Made by a program: the position numbers and the translations under genes. A DNA stretch of 64,000 nucleotides, from the NCBI GenBank assembly GCA_035501935.1, contig DATJVC010000010.1, forward strand, positions 1 through 64,000, read 5' to 3'. The notes under the pieces were generated by a model. That model was not told the origin of the DNA. It did no database searches and saw only the letters and a list, made by a program, of their open reading frames with translations. Source of the DNA: Gammaproteobacteria bacterium. Lineage in GTDB: Bacteria > Pseudomonadota > Gammaproteobacteria > JAJPIJ01. This document shows positions 47,301-55,099 of this stretch, one piece after another. Every line of letters begins with the position of its first letter. Within the stretch, counting starts at the first letter, position 1.

Positions 47301-47912
47301 TCAGTCGTTCAGAAGCACCATCTCCTGCACCAACTCCGCCAGAGACCTGGCCTGCATTTTTTCCATGACCCGCGCGCGGTGGGCCTCCACGGTGCGTTCG
47401 CTGACGCCCAAATCCAGGGCCGTCACCTTGTTGGCCTTGCCGGCGACCATGCCGTCGAGCACGTTCCGTTCCCTCGCCGTGAGCAGTTCCAGCTTTTCCA
47501 TGAGTCGAAATTTGCCTTTCAGGCGCTCACGGCGCTCCTGATCCTTTTGCAGCGCCCGCTCCAGACTGTCCAGCAGAACCTGGTCCTTGAACGGCTTCTG
47601 GAGGAAATCGAAGGCCCCCTCCTTCATCGCCACCACCGCCATGTCCACGTCGCCGTGACCGGTGATGAAAATAATGGGGAGGACCAGTTGATGTTTGTTC
47701 ATGTGCTCCTGCAGTTGCAGGCCGCTCATGCCGGGCATGCGCACGTCGAGGATGATGCAGCCCGTCACCTCCGGCTGCAGTTTGTCGAGCAGTTCCGCCG
47801 CCGTGGCGCAGGGTATCGGGCGGTAGCCGACGGAGCGCAGCAGCATGCAAACCGCCTGCCGCACGGAAGTATCGTCATCGACGACATAAACGGCGGCCTC
47901 AGAGGGCTTCAT
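47301..47912 (-). CDS. fixJ: FixJ-family response regulator
   Basis: A 203-residue regulator: receiver (1-120) with Asp56 in IILDVRMPGMSG and Lys in FLQKPF, followed by a LuxR/NarL-type HTH (about 140-200) with LTARERNVLDGMVAGKANKVTALDLGVSERTVEAHRARVMEK in pieces typical of FixJ. Activated by its partner FixL, it should switch on fnr. It overlaps the end of fixL by 14 bp. Confidence 0.92.
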   Translation of the reverse strand: MKPSEAAVYVVDDDTSVRQAVCMLLRSVGYRPIPCATAAELLDKLQPEVTGCIILDVRMPGMSGLQLQEHMNKHQLVLPIIFITGHGDVDMAVVAMKEGAFDFLQKPFKDQVLLDSLERALQKDQERRERLKGKFRLMEKLELLTARERNVLDGMVAGKANKVTALDLGVSERTVEAHRARVMEKMQARSLAELVQEMVLLND

Positions 47913-49446
47913 CCACAGCCTCCATCGCCACGGGCAGGGTGAAGGAAAAGCACATGCCGCCGCCGGGATTGGAGGCGTGCCAGAACTTGCCGCCGTGGGC
48001 GGTGATGATCGACAGGCTGATGGGCAGCCCCAGGCCCATGCCGCCGGCCTTGGTGGTCACGAAAGGAGTGAAAAGCACGTTGGCCACGGTGGACGACAGA
48101 CCGGGTCCCCGATCCGCGACGTCCACCTGCACGCGATCGGGCGCCGGGCGGTTCGTGCGCACAACGATTTTGCGTTTCTCCGGCTCAACCACCTTCATGG
48201 CATCGAGCGCATTCAGGATCAGGTTCATGACCACCTGTTGGATTTGCACGCCGTCGACGGTGACCCGCGGCAATTCGGAATTCAGCTCCAGATGGATGTG
48301 GCATTCATTCTCGCGCACATTGCTCTTGGCCAGTTTCACTATGGAACGCAGGCATTCGTTCAGATCGGTGGATTCATAGGCGATGGCGCGTTTGCGGACA
48401 TAGCCGCGCATGCGCTGAATGATCTCCCCCGCCCGTTCCGCCTGCGTGGACATTTGCTCCAGGGCCTCGCGCATCTCGCCGGGCAGCGCCGGCACCTGCT
48501 CCATCATGCGATTGATGGCCTGGGCATAGGCGGTGATGGCGGTCAACGGCTGGTTGATTTCATGCGCGATGCCCGAGGCCATCTCGCCCAGGGTGTTCAG
48601 GCGATCCACCTGCGCCAGGGCCTCGCGGTGGGCGCCGGCCTCCTGCTCCGCCAGCACCTGCGGCGTCCGGTTGATGACATGAGCGGTGATCATCGGTCCC
48701 CGCAGGGGGGCGTCCACCAGCCCGCCGTGCAGGCTGACATGCAGCAGTTCTCCACCCGGAGGACGCAGATGCAGGTCGATCTCGGCCACCGTCCGGTGCA
48801 TCAGTATTTTCTGACAAAACTGCCGGAAATGCTCCCGGTCCTCCGGAATAATCCAGGATTCGAACAAGCCCCCCTTGATGTCATCCGCCATGATACCCAG
48901 CATGCGCAGCAGCGCGGCATTGACGTAATGCACCCCGGCATCGGCGCCCAACGTGACGACGCCGATGGGCGCGCTCTCGATCATGAGGCGCAATTCCTGC
49001 TCGCTCACCCGCAGCGCGCTTTCCATGGCCTTTTCCTTCGAGATGTCGCGCAGGATGCCGATAAAACGGCGCTCATTCCCCGCCTCGGGCAGTTCCCCCA
49101 CGGCCAGATAGAGCGGGAACTCCGTGCCGTCGCGGCGGCGGCCATATACTTCGCGGCCGATGCCGATGATATGGGCCGTGCCCGTCTTCAGATAGTTCTG
49201 CATGTAGCCGTCATGTTGATGCCGATCCCGGTCGGTCATCAACTGATTGAGTTTGGTGCCCACGACCTCATCCGCCCTATAGCCGAACATCTTCTCCGCA
49301 GATGGGTTAAACCGCCTGATGATCCCATGCGCATCCGCGATAATCAGCCCGTCCACGGTGGCGGCAAAGATGCCGTCCAGTTCACCCTCCAGCGCCCGCA
49401 ACCGTTGTTGCAGCGTCCCTGGCCGCTTTTTTTCCGTTTTAGTCAT
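47899..49446 (-). CDS. fixL: haem-PAS oxygen sensor histidine kinase FixL
   Basis: A 515-residue soluble kinase: PAS1 (about 20-135), PAS2 (about 148-262), HisKA with His295 in GIAHEINQP, and HATPase. PAS1 aligns closely with the haem PAS of Bradyrhizobium FixL: the proximal haem His is His78 (in HDGYMQNY) and the distal arginine that senses oxygen is Arg98 (in HIIGIGREV), with identical spacing. It should be active when oxygen is low. It lacks the membrane segments of Sinorhizobium FixL. It starts within the stop of a small upstream ORF (ATGA). Confidence 0.93.
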   Translation of the reverse strand: MTKTEKKRPGTLQQRLRALEGELDGIFAATVDGLIIADAHGIIRRFNPSAEKMFGYRADEVVGTKLNQLMTDRDRHQHDGYMQNYLKTGTAHIIGIGREVYGRRRDGTEFPLYLAVGELPEAGNERRFIGILRDISKEKAMESALRVSEQELRLMIESAPIGVVTLGADAGVHYVNAALLRMLGIMADDIKGGLFESWIIPEDREHFRQFCQKILMHRTVAEIDLHLRPPGGELLHVSLHGGLVDAPLRGPMITAHVINRTPQVLAEQEAGAHREALAQVDRLNTLGEMASGIAHEINQPLTAITAYAQAINRMMEQVPALPGEMREALEQMSTQAERAGEIIQRMRGYVRKRAIAYESTDLNECLRSIVKLAKSNVRENECHIHLELNSELPRVTVDGVQIQQVVMNLILNALDAMKVVEPEKRKIVVRTNRPAPDRVQVDVADRGPGLSSTVANVLFTPFVTTKAGGMGLGLPISLSIITAHGGKFWHASNPGGGMCFSFTLPVAMEAVDEAL

Positions 49447-49646
49447 TTCGGTTCACTATTGTTCAGCGCGGTGCTCTGCGCGGTGCTCTGCGCGGATTCG
49501 GCCTCGCGCCCGAGTTGCACCGGACTTAGAACGGAACATCGTTCTATGGGCTCATCTTCAATCCGGGCCGCGTCACGAGTTACCCCACGACAGGGATCCT
49601 CGTGGGATTCATCGTAAACCTGCAGCCAGCCACTGGCGTTGACCAC
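49443..49646 (-). CDS. small protein of unknown function translationally coupled to fixL
   Basis: A possible 67-residue protein from GTG 49646; protein-like sequence continues upstream in frame (KISQVFIVKGDEHVV) without an ATG. The stop overlaps the fixL start as ATGA, which argues for a real gene. The body contains SGWLQVYDESHEDPC; the tail has QSTAQST, produced by a tandem 12-bp repeat (49466-49495). No family recognised. It could be a shortened remnant of a longer gene. Confidence 0.4.
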   Translation of the reverse strand: MVNASGWLQVYDESHEDPCRGVTRDAARIEDEPIERCSVLSPVQLGREAESAQSTAQSTALNNSEPK

Positions 49647-49718
49647 GTGTTCATCGCCCTTGACAATGAATACTTGGGATATTTTCGCACCTAAATAAGT
49701 GTCGAAACCCGTTCATTG

Positions 49719-49732
49719 TTGATCTGGATCAA
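49719..49732. promoter_or_regulatory. FNR/FixK-type binding site and promoter of the cytochrome c gene
   Basis: TTGATCTGGATCAA, perfect TTGAT-N4-ATCAA. TATAGT at 49756-49761 lies about 30 bp beyond the box centre, so the box would be centred near -41.5, the class II position for FNR activation. The cytochrome start follows about 60 bp later. Confidence 0.8.
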
Positions 49733-49827
49733 GTTTTTCCCTCTTTAAGGCCCCCTATAGTTACAATATCCAAATCAACAGAAGGATAAATCCGTTCCCA
49801 GCCCACGGATATATTAAGGGGTCTCCC

Positions 49828-50154
49828 ATGAAAACGTCACTTCCCCAGATGGGTTACGTCGTCGGTTTGTCCATAACCCTGGCATCGGTTGCGAATCCGA
49901 TCGCAGCGAATGAAGCGCTGGCCCAGAAGCACAACTGCCTCCTGTGCCACGCCGTGGATAAAAAAGTCGTCGGCCCCGCGTACAAGGATATCGCTGCTAA
50001 ATACAAGGGCGACCCCAAGGCCCTCGATACCCTAGTTAAAAAGGTGAAAAACGGGGGCAGTGGCGTGTGGGGCAACATTCCCATGCCGCCCAATTCCGCA
50101 GTGCCGGATGAAGACATCAAAACCCTGGTGCAATGGATCCTGTCGTTGCAATAG
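49828..50154 (+). CDS. small periplasmic class I cytochrome c (c551/c8-like)
   Basis: A 108-residue exported cytochrome: signal peptide (cleavage near PIAAN), haem motif CLLCH, the HAVDKKVVGPAYKDIAAKY segment and axial Met in NIPMPPN. It is the size of cytochrome c551, the usual donor to periplasmic denitrification enzymes. It could feed the NirK fusion or take electrons from the Cyc2-like protein. Controlled by a well-placed FNR-type site. Confidence 0.92.
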   Translation: MKTSLPQMGYVVGLSITLASVANPIAANEALAQKHNCLLCHAVDKKVVGPAYKDIAAKYKGDPKALDTLVKKVKNGGSGVWGNIPMPPNSAVPDEDIKTLVQWILSLQ

Positions 50155-50211
50155 CGCGCGGCTGATTGTGCCCATCCCGACCGCCTGCCACTGGCTCTCG
50201 ACCCGCGGCGG

Positions 50212-51042
50212 ATGAAACTATTCGATAAATTAAAAATTCTGTCAGGCGCGGGCGGGATTGCGGCGCACGACGGCGGCGCCGCGCATAAATGGCAGCATCA
50301 TCTGCGATGGATGGTGTTTCTGGCGTTGCTGGCCACGATACCCGCCTTCTATCTGCAACTGGGCGGGATCAACCCGTATTACCAGCGCATGGGCGCCCTG
50401 ATTTATCTGGCTGCCGCCATTTTCCTCGCCGGCCATGCCCTCATCATCGCTTCAGTATCAGACCGCCCCTGGAGCTACTTGAAGCGCAATTGGTCGGATG
50501 CCGCCATCGCGCTGGGTGCTTTTCTGAGTTTCAGCAGCTCCGGCGCGGCGTGGTCAACTCTGGAATGGATCCTGCGGACATTGTTGATCATGTTAATCGT
50601 GTTGCGGCTGATCTTGGCCCTCCGGCATTTTTTCTCGCCCACCGGCACCCTTTATCTGCTGGGAATGGGCATCATCGGCCTGGGATTGGCGGGTTTGGGG
50701 TTCTACTGGCTGGAGCCCAGCGTGCAATCCTACGCGGATGGCTTGTGGCTGGCGTTTGTCAGCGGCTCCAGCGTGGGCTACGGTGATTTGATACCCACCA
50801 CGCCGGCCGCCCGCATCTTCGCGGTTTTCGTGATTATATTCGGCTCCATGATGATGTCCCTGGTGACGGCGAGCCTGACGGCCATGTTTGTGGAAAAGGA
50901 GGAACATCAAATCGAACTCAAACTGCATCACGACATCAAGGAATTACGCCGGGAACTGGAACAGCTCCGCGCGGAGCTGCAGAAACACAATCCTCGAGGC
51001 GCCCTTCTTGCCAAACGATCGCCCGGGGAAGGTGCGACCTGA
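50212..51042 (+). CDS. voltage-gated-type potassium channel
   Basis: A 276-residue inner-membrane protein with about six helices. The pore contains the selectivity filter SGSSVGYGDLIP. A cytoplasmic coiled coil (about 232-262, LHHDIKELRRELEQLRAELQ) probably assembles the tetramer. It lacks an RCK domain. It follows the FNR-controlled cytochrome by 57 bp and may share its transcript. Confidence 0.85.
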   Translation: MKLFDKLKILSGAGGIAAHDGGAAHKWQHHLRWMVFLALLATIPAFYLQLGGINPYYQRMGALIYLAAAIFLAGHALIIASVSDRPWSYLKRNWSDAAIALGAFLSFSSSGAAWSTLEWILRTLLIMLIVLRLILALRHFFSPTGTLYLLGMGIIGLGLAGLGFYWLEPSVQSYADGLWLAFVSGSSVGYGDLIPTTPAARIFAVFVIIFGSMMMSLVTASLTAMFVEKEEHQIELKLHHDIKELRRELEQLRAELQKHNPRGALLAKRSPGEGAT

Positions 51043-51111
51043 TCCTGATACATCCCCGTCAACCCGTCGTTTTCTTAATTATTTATCGGGTGCTTGCGAT
51101 CTCCGTTTCGT

Positions 51112-51125
51112 TTGATCCGGATCAA
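51112..51125. promoter_or_regulatory. FNR/FixK-type binding site upstream of hsp20
   Basis: TTGATCCGGATCAA, perfect TTGAT-N4-ATCAA, about 90 bp before the Hsp20 gene start. No strong -10 hexamer was found at class II spacing. Confidence 0.7.
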
Positions 51126-51215
51126 TACAACTTCAAGGATATGGGCCAGAATGTCATTTATCAGCAATGCGGCAGTTATATGTTTCAACGGTTTTAATTA
51201 AAGAGGAGACGGCTT

Positions 51216-51662
51216 ATGACCAAGTTAACCCGATGGGACCCCTTTGATCTCTCCGGCCTGCACATGTTCGATGACCGGTTCGAGGATTGGATGCGCCGCA
51301 TGTTCCACCCGCTGCGTGCGCGTGGAGCAGAGGAGGCGCTGGACATCGCCATCGATGTCACGGAAAAAAACAACGCCTATCTGATAAAGGCCTCGATTCC
51401 GGGCGCAAGGAAAGAGGACATCAACGTTGCAGTGGACGGCAATCTGGTGTCGATCAGCGCCGAGGTGAAGAAGGAAAAGGAAGAGAAGGAAGGCGAGAAG
51501 GTGTTGCGCCGCGAGTGCTGCTACGGCGGCATGCAGCGCAGCTTTACGTTGCCGGGAGATGTCGAGCAGGGCAAGGTGGACGCGAAGTACGTGAATGGCG
51601 TGCTGGAGCTGACCCTGCCCAAAAAGGCCGGGGGTACGGCCAGGAAGATAGAAATTCAATGA
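51216..51662 (+). CDS. Hsp20/alpha-crystallin small heat-shock protein
   Basis: A 148-residue holdase with the alpha-crystallin domain (about 42-140), ending with the hallmark NGVLELTLPKK, and a C-terminal RKIEIQ tail. It prevents aggregation of denatured proteins. AGAGGAG precedes the start. Two terminators follow. Hsp20 genes under FNR-type control are also seen in other low-oxygen stress loci. Confidence 0.93.
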   Translation: MTKLTRWDPFDLSGLHMFDDRFEDWMRRMFHPLRARGAEEALDIAIDVTEKNNAYLIKASIPGARKEDINVAVDGNLVSISAEVKKEKEEKEGEKVLRRECCYGGMQRSFTLPGDVEQGKVDAKYVNGVLELTLPKKAGGTARKIEIQ

Positions 51663-51669
51663 TGGCCGC

Positions 51670-51713
51670 GTCAGCAGGGTCTCTCCCCCTCCCCGATTCC
51701 CGCTGACTTTATT
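51670..51713 (+). terminator. first terminator after hsp20
   Basis: Inverted repeat GTCAGCAGGG (51670-51679) with CCCGCTGAC (51699-51707), one bulged base, loop of 19 nt, followed by TTTATT. Moderate strength. Confidence 0.5.
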
Positions 51714-51716
51714 GTT

Positions 51717-51762
51717 AAGGCCGTGCCAGCAGGGGCCCTCCTTCCCCTGTTGGCCTTGTTTT
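51717..51762 (+). terminator. second, stronger terminator after hsp20
   Basis: AAGGCC (51717-51722) pairs with GGCCTT (51752-51757) and encloses CCAGCAGGGG/CCCCTGTTGG (10 bp with one G-U), followed by GTTTT. The stem is nearly symmetrical and could work in both directions. Confidence 0.65.
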
Positions 51763-52019
51763 CGAAGGGGGAGTGATGGCCGCATTTTGTGTTCTTCCGT
51801 CAGTGCGTTCCCCTCCATAACTCCTTTCGCGCGACGGCCTCCCGCCGCGGCGTCTGTAACAAAATCGTAACTTGAGCCACTACCGGAATCCTTTTGCCAT
51901 GTGCCCAATTAAGCTGAATGGCGGTGGTCGCGCAGTATTCAAAGGTGCTGTAAAAAAATGCATACTATGCAAATTACAAATCCCCCCTTGTGGATATTTT
52001 CATCGTTTGTTGACCGGGA
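51763..52019. other. rest of the hsp20-hpnI intergenic region
   Basis: No gene is visible. The last 100 bp are AT-rich and contain a 7-A tract and short T-runs, probably the hpnI promoter region. Confidence 0.3.
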
Positions 52020-53168
52020 ATGTCGATGTCGCTGATCAAAACCGCCATGGAATTCCTTGCCCTGATGATCGCAGTCGGTGGCGTTGCCTACCTGTTGCTG
52101 GCCATCTGGCGCGTCAGGCAGTTTAAGGAGCGCCGCGTCGGTTCCCCCCATTTCTCCCCCGGAGTGACCGTGATGGTGCCCGTGCACGGCGCGCCGGCGC
52201 GTCTGTATGAGTGCCTGCGCTCCATCTGCGATCAGGATTATCCCGATTTCCAGGTGATCTTCGGGTTGCATCGCCATGACGACCCGGGCCGCACGGTGAT
52301 AGAGCGTGTGCGGGCCGAATTTCCCCGGCGTGATCACGAAATAGTCATTGATGAGCGGCGGATCGGCGCCAATCCGAAGGTGTGCAATCTCGCCAATATG
52401 TATCACGCCGCGAAGCATGATGTGATTGTCACCGTGGACAGCGACGTTTTGGTCGACCCCCGATTTCTCAAGACGATAGTGGCGCCGCTGGCCGATCCGG
52501 CCGTCGGCGGCGTGACGTGCCTTTACAAAGGCACTCCCGCATTCGCAAACTTTTCTTCTATCCTGGGGGCCCTGTATATCAACGACTGGTTCATCCCTTC
52601 GGCGCTCGTCGATCTGGGCCTGCGCGAAATGGATTTATGCTACGGGGCCGCCTGCGCCATGACCAGGAAATCACACGAGGCGACCGGCGGCTTTGCCGCC
52701 CGCGCCTCGGCGGTCGCCGAGGACGATGTGCTGGGGGAGCTGTTATACAAGGCCGGCTTCAAAATCCGTCTGGCGCCCTACGTCGTCACCACCATGGTGC
52801 TCGAGCCCGACTTCCGTTCACTCCTGCGCCATGAGTTGCGATGGATGAATTCCGTCAAGGCCTGCCGCCCCCGGGATCATCTGATGTCGGTGGTCATGCA
52901 TGCCGTGCTGCCGACCGCCTTGCTGGCCGCCGCCAGGCCGGCCGCCCTGACAATCGGTCTGCTCGTCGCCATCGTTGCATTGCGCCAGGTCCTGCATTTG
53001 CTCCTTCGGGCGCGATTGCTGACGCAGGTTCCCCGGACGCCCTGGCTGGTGCCGTTGCGCGATGGCCTGAATTTCTTCGTCTGGACCATGAGCTTCCTGA
53101 CCCGCTCGATGCGCTGGGGCGATATTCAACTGCGTCCGGCCGGCGCGCGGCAGATGGTTGCGGATTAG
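52020..53168 (+). CDS. hpnI: family 21 glycosyltransferase, HpnI-like (hopanoid/ceramide-type)
   Basis: A 382-residue membrane glycosyltransferase with one N-terminal helix and several C-terminal helices. GT21 motifs are in order: DSDVLVDP (metal-binding), EDDVLGE, and the (R/Q)xxRW motif as HELRWMN. In hopanoid producers HpnI adds N-acetylglucosamine to bacteriohopanetetrol; ceramide glucosyltransferases share the fold. Other hopanoid genes (hpnJ, hpnK, shc) are not adjacent, so the substrate is inferred. Confidence 0.78.
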   Translation: MSMSLIKTAMEFLALMIAVGGVAYLLLAIWRVRQFKERRVGSPHFSPGVTVMVPVHGAPARLYECLRSICDQDYPDFQVIFGLHRHDDPGRTVIERVRAEFPRRDHEIVIDERRIGANPKVCNLANMYHAAKHDVIVTVDSDVLVDPRFLKTIVAPLADPAVGGVTCLYKGTPAFANFSSILGALYINDWFIPSALVDLGLREMDLCYGAACAMTRKSHEATGGFAARASAVAEDDVLGELLYKAGFKIRLAPYVVTTMVLEPDFRSLLRHELRWMNSVKACRPRDHLMSVVMHAVLPTALLAAARPAALTIGLLVAIVALRQVLHLLLRARLLTQVPRTPWLVPLRDGLNFFVWTMSFLTRSMRWGDIQLRPAGARQMVAD

Positions 53169-53180
53169 CGAAGGAATCGC

Positions 53181-53765
53181 ATGGACAAGCCATGGGCGCG
53201 CCTGCGCCGCTGCGTTTGCAGGTTCATAAACGGATTGAGCGTCATGAATCTCCGCACGGTCTTTTTGCTGGCGCAAATCCTGCTGATCAGTCCGCTGTCG
53301 TTTGCCGATGATTCAACGGCAGCCGGTGCCGTGGTGACCCGGTTCTATGACAAATATCTCGAACGCCGATGGATTGGCCTGCCCAGCATCAAGGATCAGA
53401 AGGAAATCTCGCCCTACTTGAGCAGGGAACTCTCGAAGTTGCTGAATGACGCGCGCCGGTATGAACAGGATTACAAGAGAAAACGCCCGGATGAAAAACC
53501 GCCCTTCGTCGACGGCTGCCTGTTCGCAAGTCTGTTCGAAGGACCGCAGGCATTCAAAATCGCGCAAATCACGGCCATCCCCGGGGGAGGATGGCAGGTG
53601 ACCGTCGCTTTCTCATACGAGGATCAGAAATGGCGGGATATCGTCGTGGTGAAACGCGAGGGAAAGCGATACGTCATTGATGACGTCCTGTTGTCCGGGG
53701 CGGGCCCCTTCAATCCACCAGGACGCCTGTCGGAAACGCTGAAATGGCGGGACAACGGCGGGTAA
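53181..53765 (+). CDS. exported uncharacterised protein (DUF3828-like)
   Basis: A 194-residue protein with a signal peptide (hydrophobic run LRTVFLLAQILLISPLSFA, cleavage before DDSTA). The mature part (VVTRFYDKYLERRW ... YVIDDVLLSG) resembles DUF3828, an NTF2-like periplasmic fold. Start 53181 has AAGGA nearby but gives a long basic n-region; ATG 53244 (signal peptide start MNLRT) is an alternative. Function unknown. Confidence 0.6.
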   Translation: MDKPWARLRRCVCRFINGLSVMNLRTVFLLAQILLISPLSFADDSTAAGAVVTRFYDKYLERRWIGLPSIKDQKEISPYLSRELSKLLNDARRYEQDYKRKRPDEKPPFVDGCLFASLFEGPQAFKIAQITAIPGGGWQVTVAFSYEDQKWRDIVVVKREGKRYVIDDVLLSGAGPFNPPGRLSETLKWRDNGG

Positions 53766-53775
53766 AGCGCCGCGA

Positions 53776-54942
53776 CTACGCGACTGCGGCGGCCCGCCCC
53801 ATCCAGCCCGTGCTCCAGCGCGGCACCTCCGTGGCAGGCATCGGCTTGCCGATGTAATAGCCCTGGGCGTGGGTGCAGCCGTAGCCGCGCAACAATTGCA
53901 GGGCGGCCTGGGATTCCACGCCCTCGGCGCAGACCTGCAATCCCAGATTGCGCGCCAGATCAATGCAGACGCGGATGATCGTCTTGGCCTCGTCATTGCG
54001 CTCGATTTCCTGCACGAAGGATTTATCAATCTTCAGTTCACTGAACGGCATGCGGTAGAGCTGCACCAGCGACGAGAAACCGGTGCCGAAATCGTCCATG
54101 GACAGGGCGAAATTCTTCAGGCGCAGCCGGGTCAGGATATCCATGGTCTTGGCGACGTTCTGCATCGCCCCGCTCTCGGTGATTTCCAGCTTGAGCGTGG
54201 CCGGATTCGCCCCCTGGCGACTGACCAGGCCGAGGAAACGATCGGGTAAATCGAGGCGATCGAGCAGCACGGGCGCGACGTTGACCGCGACCGTCAGTGC
54301 CAGCCCCTGGGCTTGCCATGCGGCGTGAGCCTGTAACGCCTGCTCCATCACGTATTCAGTCAGGGCATCGATGAGTCCGCTGCGCTCCGCCAGCGGTATG
54401 AATTCCATGGGCGGCACCAGTCCCACGCCCGGCCGCTGCCAGCGAACGAGGGCCTCCATGCCGACGAGCGTTCCCGGCTGGGTATCGAGGGCGATCTGCG
54501 GCTGGTAATGCACCGTGAATTGCCGTTGTTCCAGCGCCGCCTTCAGGTTCTCGGAACTGGGCAGATCGTGCCGGACGTTTTGCAGCAAGCCTTCCAGTTC
54601 CGCCAGGCGCACCGGTTTTTGCATGGTGCCCAGCATCTTGAGACGCAGTTCCTGGCCCAGACGCACGGCGGCATTTCGCACCCTGGCATCCGCGCCGCTG
54701 ATGAGCAGGATGGCGGCCGTCATTTGACGCTCGGCGAGCCAGCGCAGGAATTCCACACCGTCCATCTCCGGCATTTGCAGATCGAGGATGATGACCTGCG
54801 GCGTATTGACCGCGAGGTAGGCCTCGCAGTCGGCGCGGCGCTGCACGGTGGTCACGCTGTAGCCGCTAAGGCAGGCCACCTCGGTCATGAAGTCGGCGAC
54901 CTGCGAGTCGTCATCGATCACCAGCAATTGCGGCGTGTCCAT
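53776..54942 (-). CDS. response regulator with EAL c-di-GMP phosphodiesterase output
   Basis: A 388-residue protein: receiver (about 1-125; Asp in IILDLQMPEMDG, Lys in MQKPV) and EAL domain (about 150-385). Catalytic residues look intact: the EAL motif as MEALVRW, Glu in LEITES, DDFGTG, Lys in LKIDKSF and EGVES. It should hydrolyse c-di-GMP when activated by a kinase. ATG 54942 has GGGGAC upstream. The kinase partner may be one of the hybrid kinases nearby. Confidence 0.92.
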   Translation of the reverse strand: MDTPQLLVIDDDSQVADFMTEVACLSGYSVTTVQRRADCEAYLAVNTPQVIILDLQMPEMDGVEFLRWLAERQMTAAILLISGADARVRNAAVRLGQELRLKMLGTMQKPVRLAELEGLLQNVRHDLPSSENLKAALEQRQFTVHYQPQIALDTQPGTLVGMEALVRWQRPGVGLVPPMEFIPLAERSGLIDALTEYVMEQALQAHAAWQAQGLALTVAVNVAPVLLDRLDLPDRFLGLVSRQGANPATLKLEITESGAMQNVAKTMDILTRLRLKNFALSMDDFGTGFSSLVQLYRMPFSELKIDKSFVQEIERNDEAKTIIRVCIDLARNLGLQVCAEGVESQAALQLLRGYGCTHAQGYYIGKPMPATEVPRWSTGWMGRAAAVA

Positions 54943-55099
54943 TAACCAGTCCCCACGGTCAAACCTCCCCATGCGAGTATTGGGCAAGGGGCTGGGCTGG
55001 AAAATCAGGGAGAACCGAAGGATGACCTGCTAAAAACCTTAACCATCTCTAACTCGTTAATATTTCAGCATTAGTTTGAACGGCGTCATCATGGATCCG

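Noticed and set aside
49466-49495. Two and a half tandem copies of a 12-bp unit as a mobile or CRISPR-like repeat
   Set aside because: Too short and lacks spacers; it is in frame within a small ORF and best seen as slippage.
47977-49617. Open frame of 546 codons opposite fixL
   Set aside because: Shadow of fixL; composition is typical of antisense frames.
51872-52126. Cys-containing 84-codon frame before hpnI
   Set aside because: It runs into hpnI in another frame, has no ribosome-binding site and no family resemblance.
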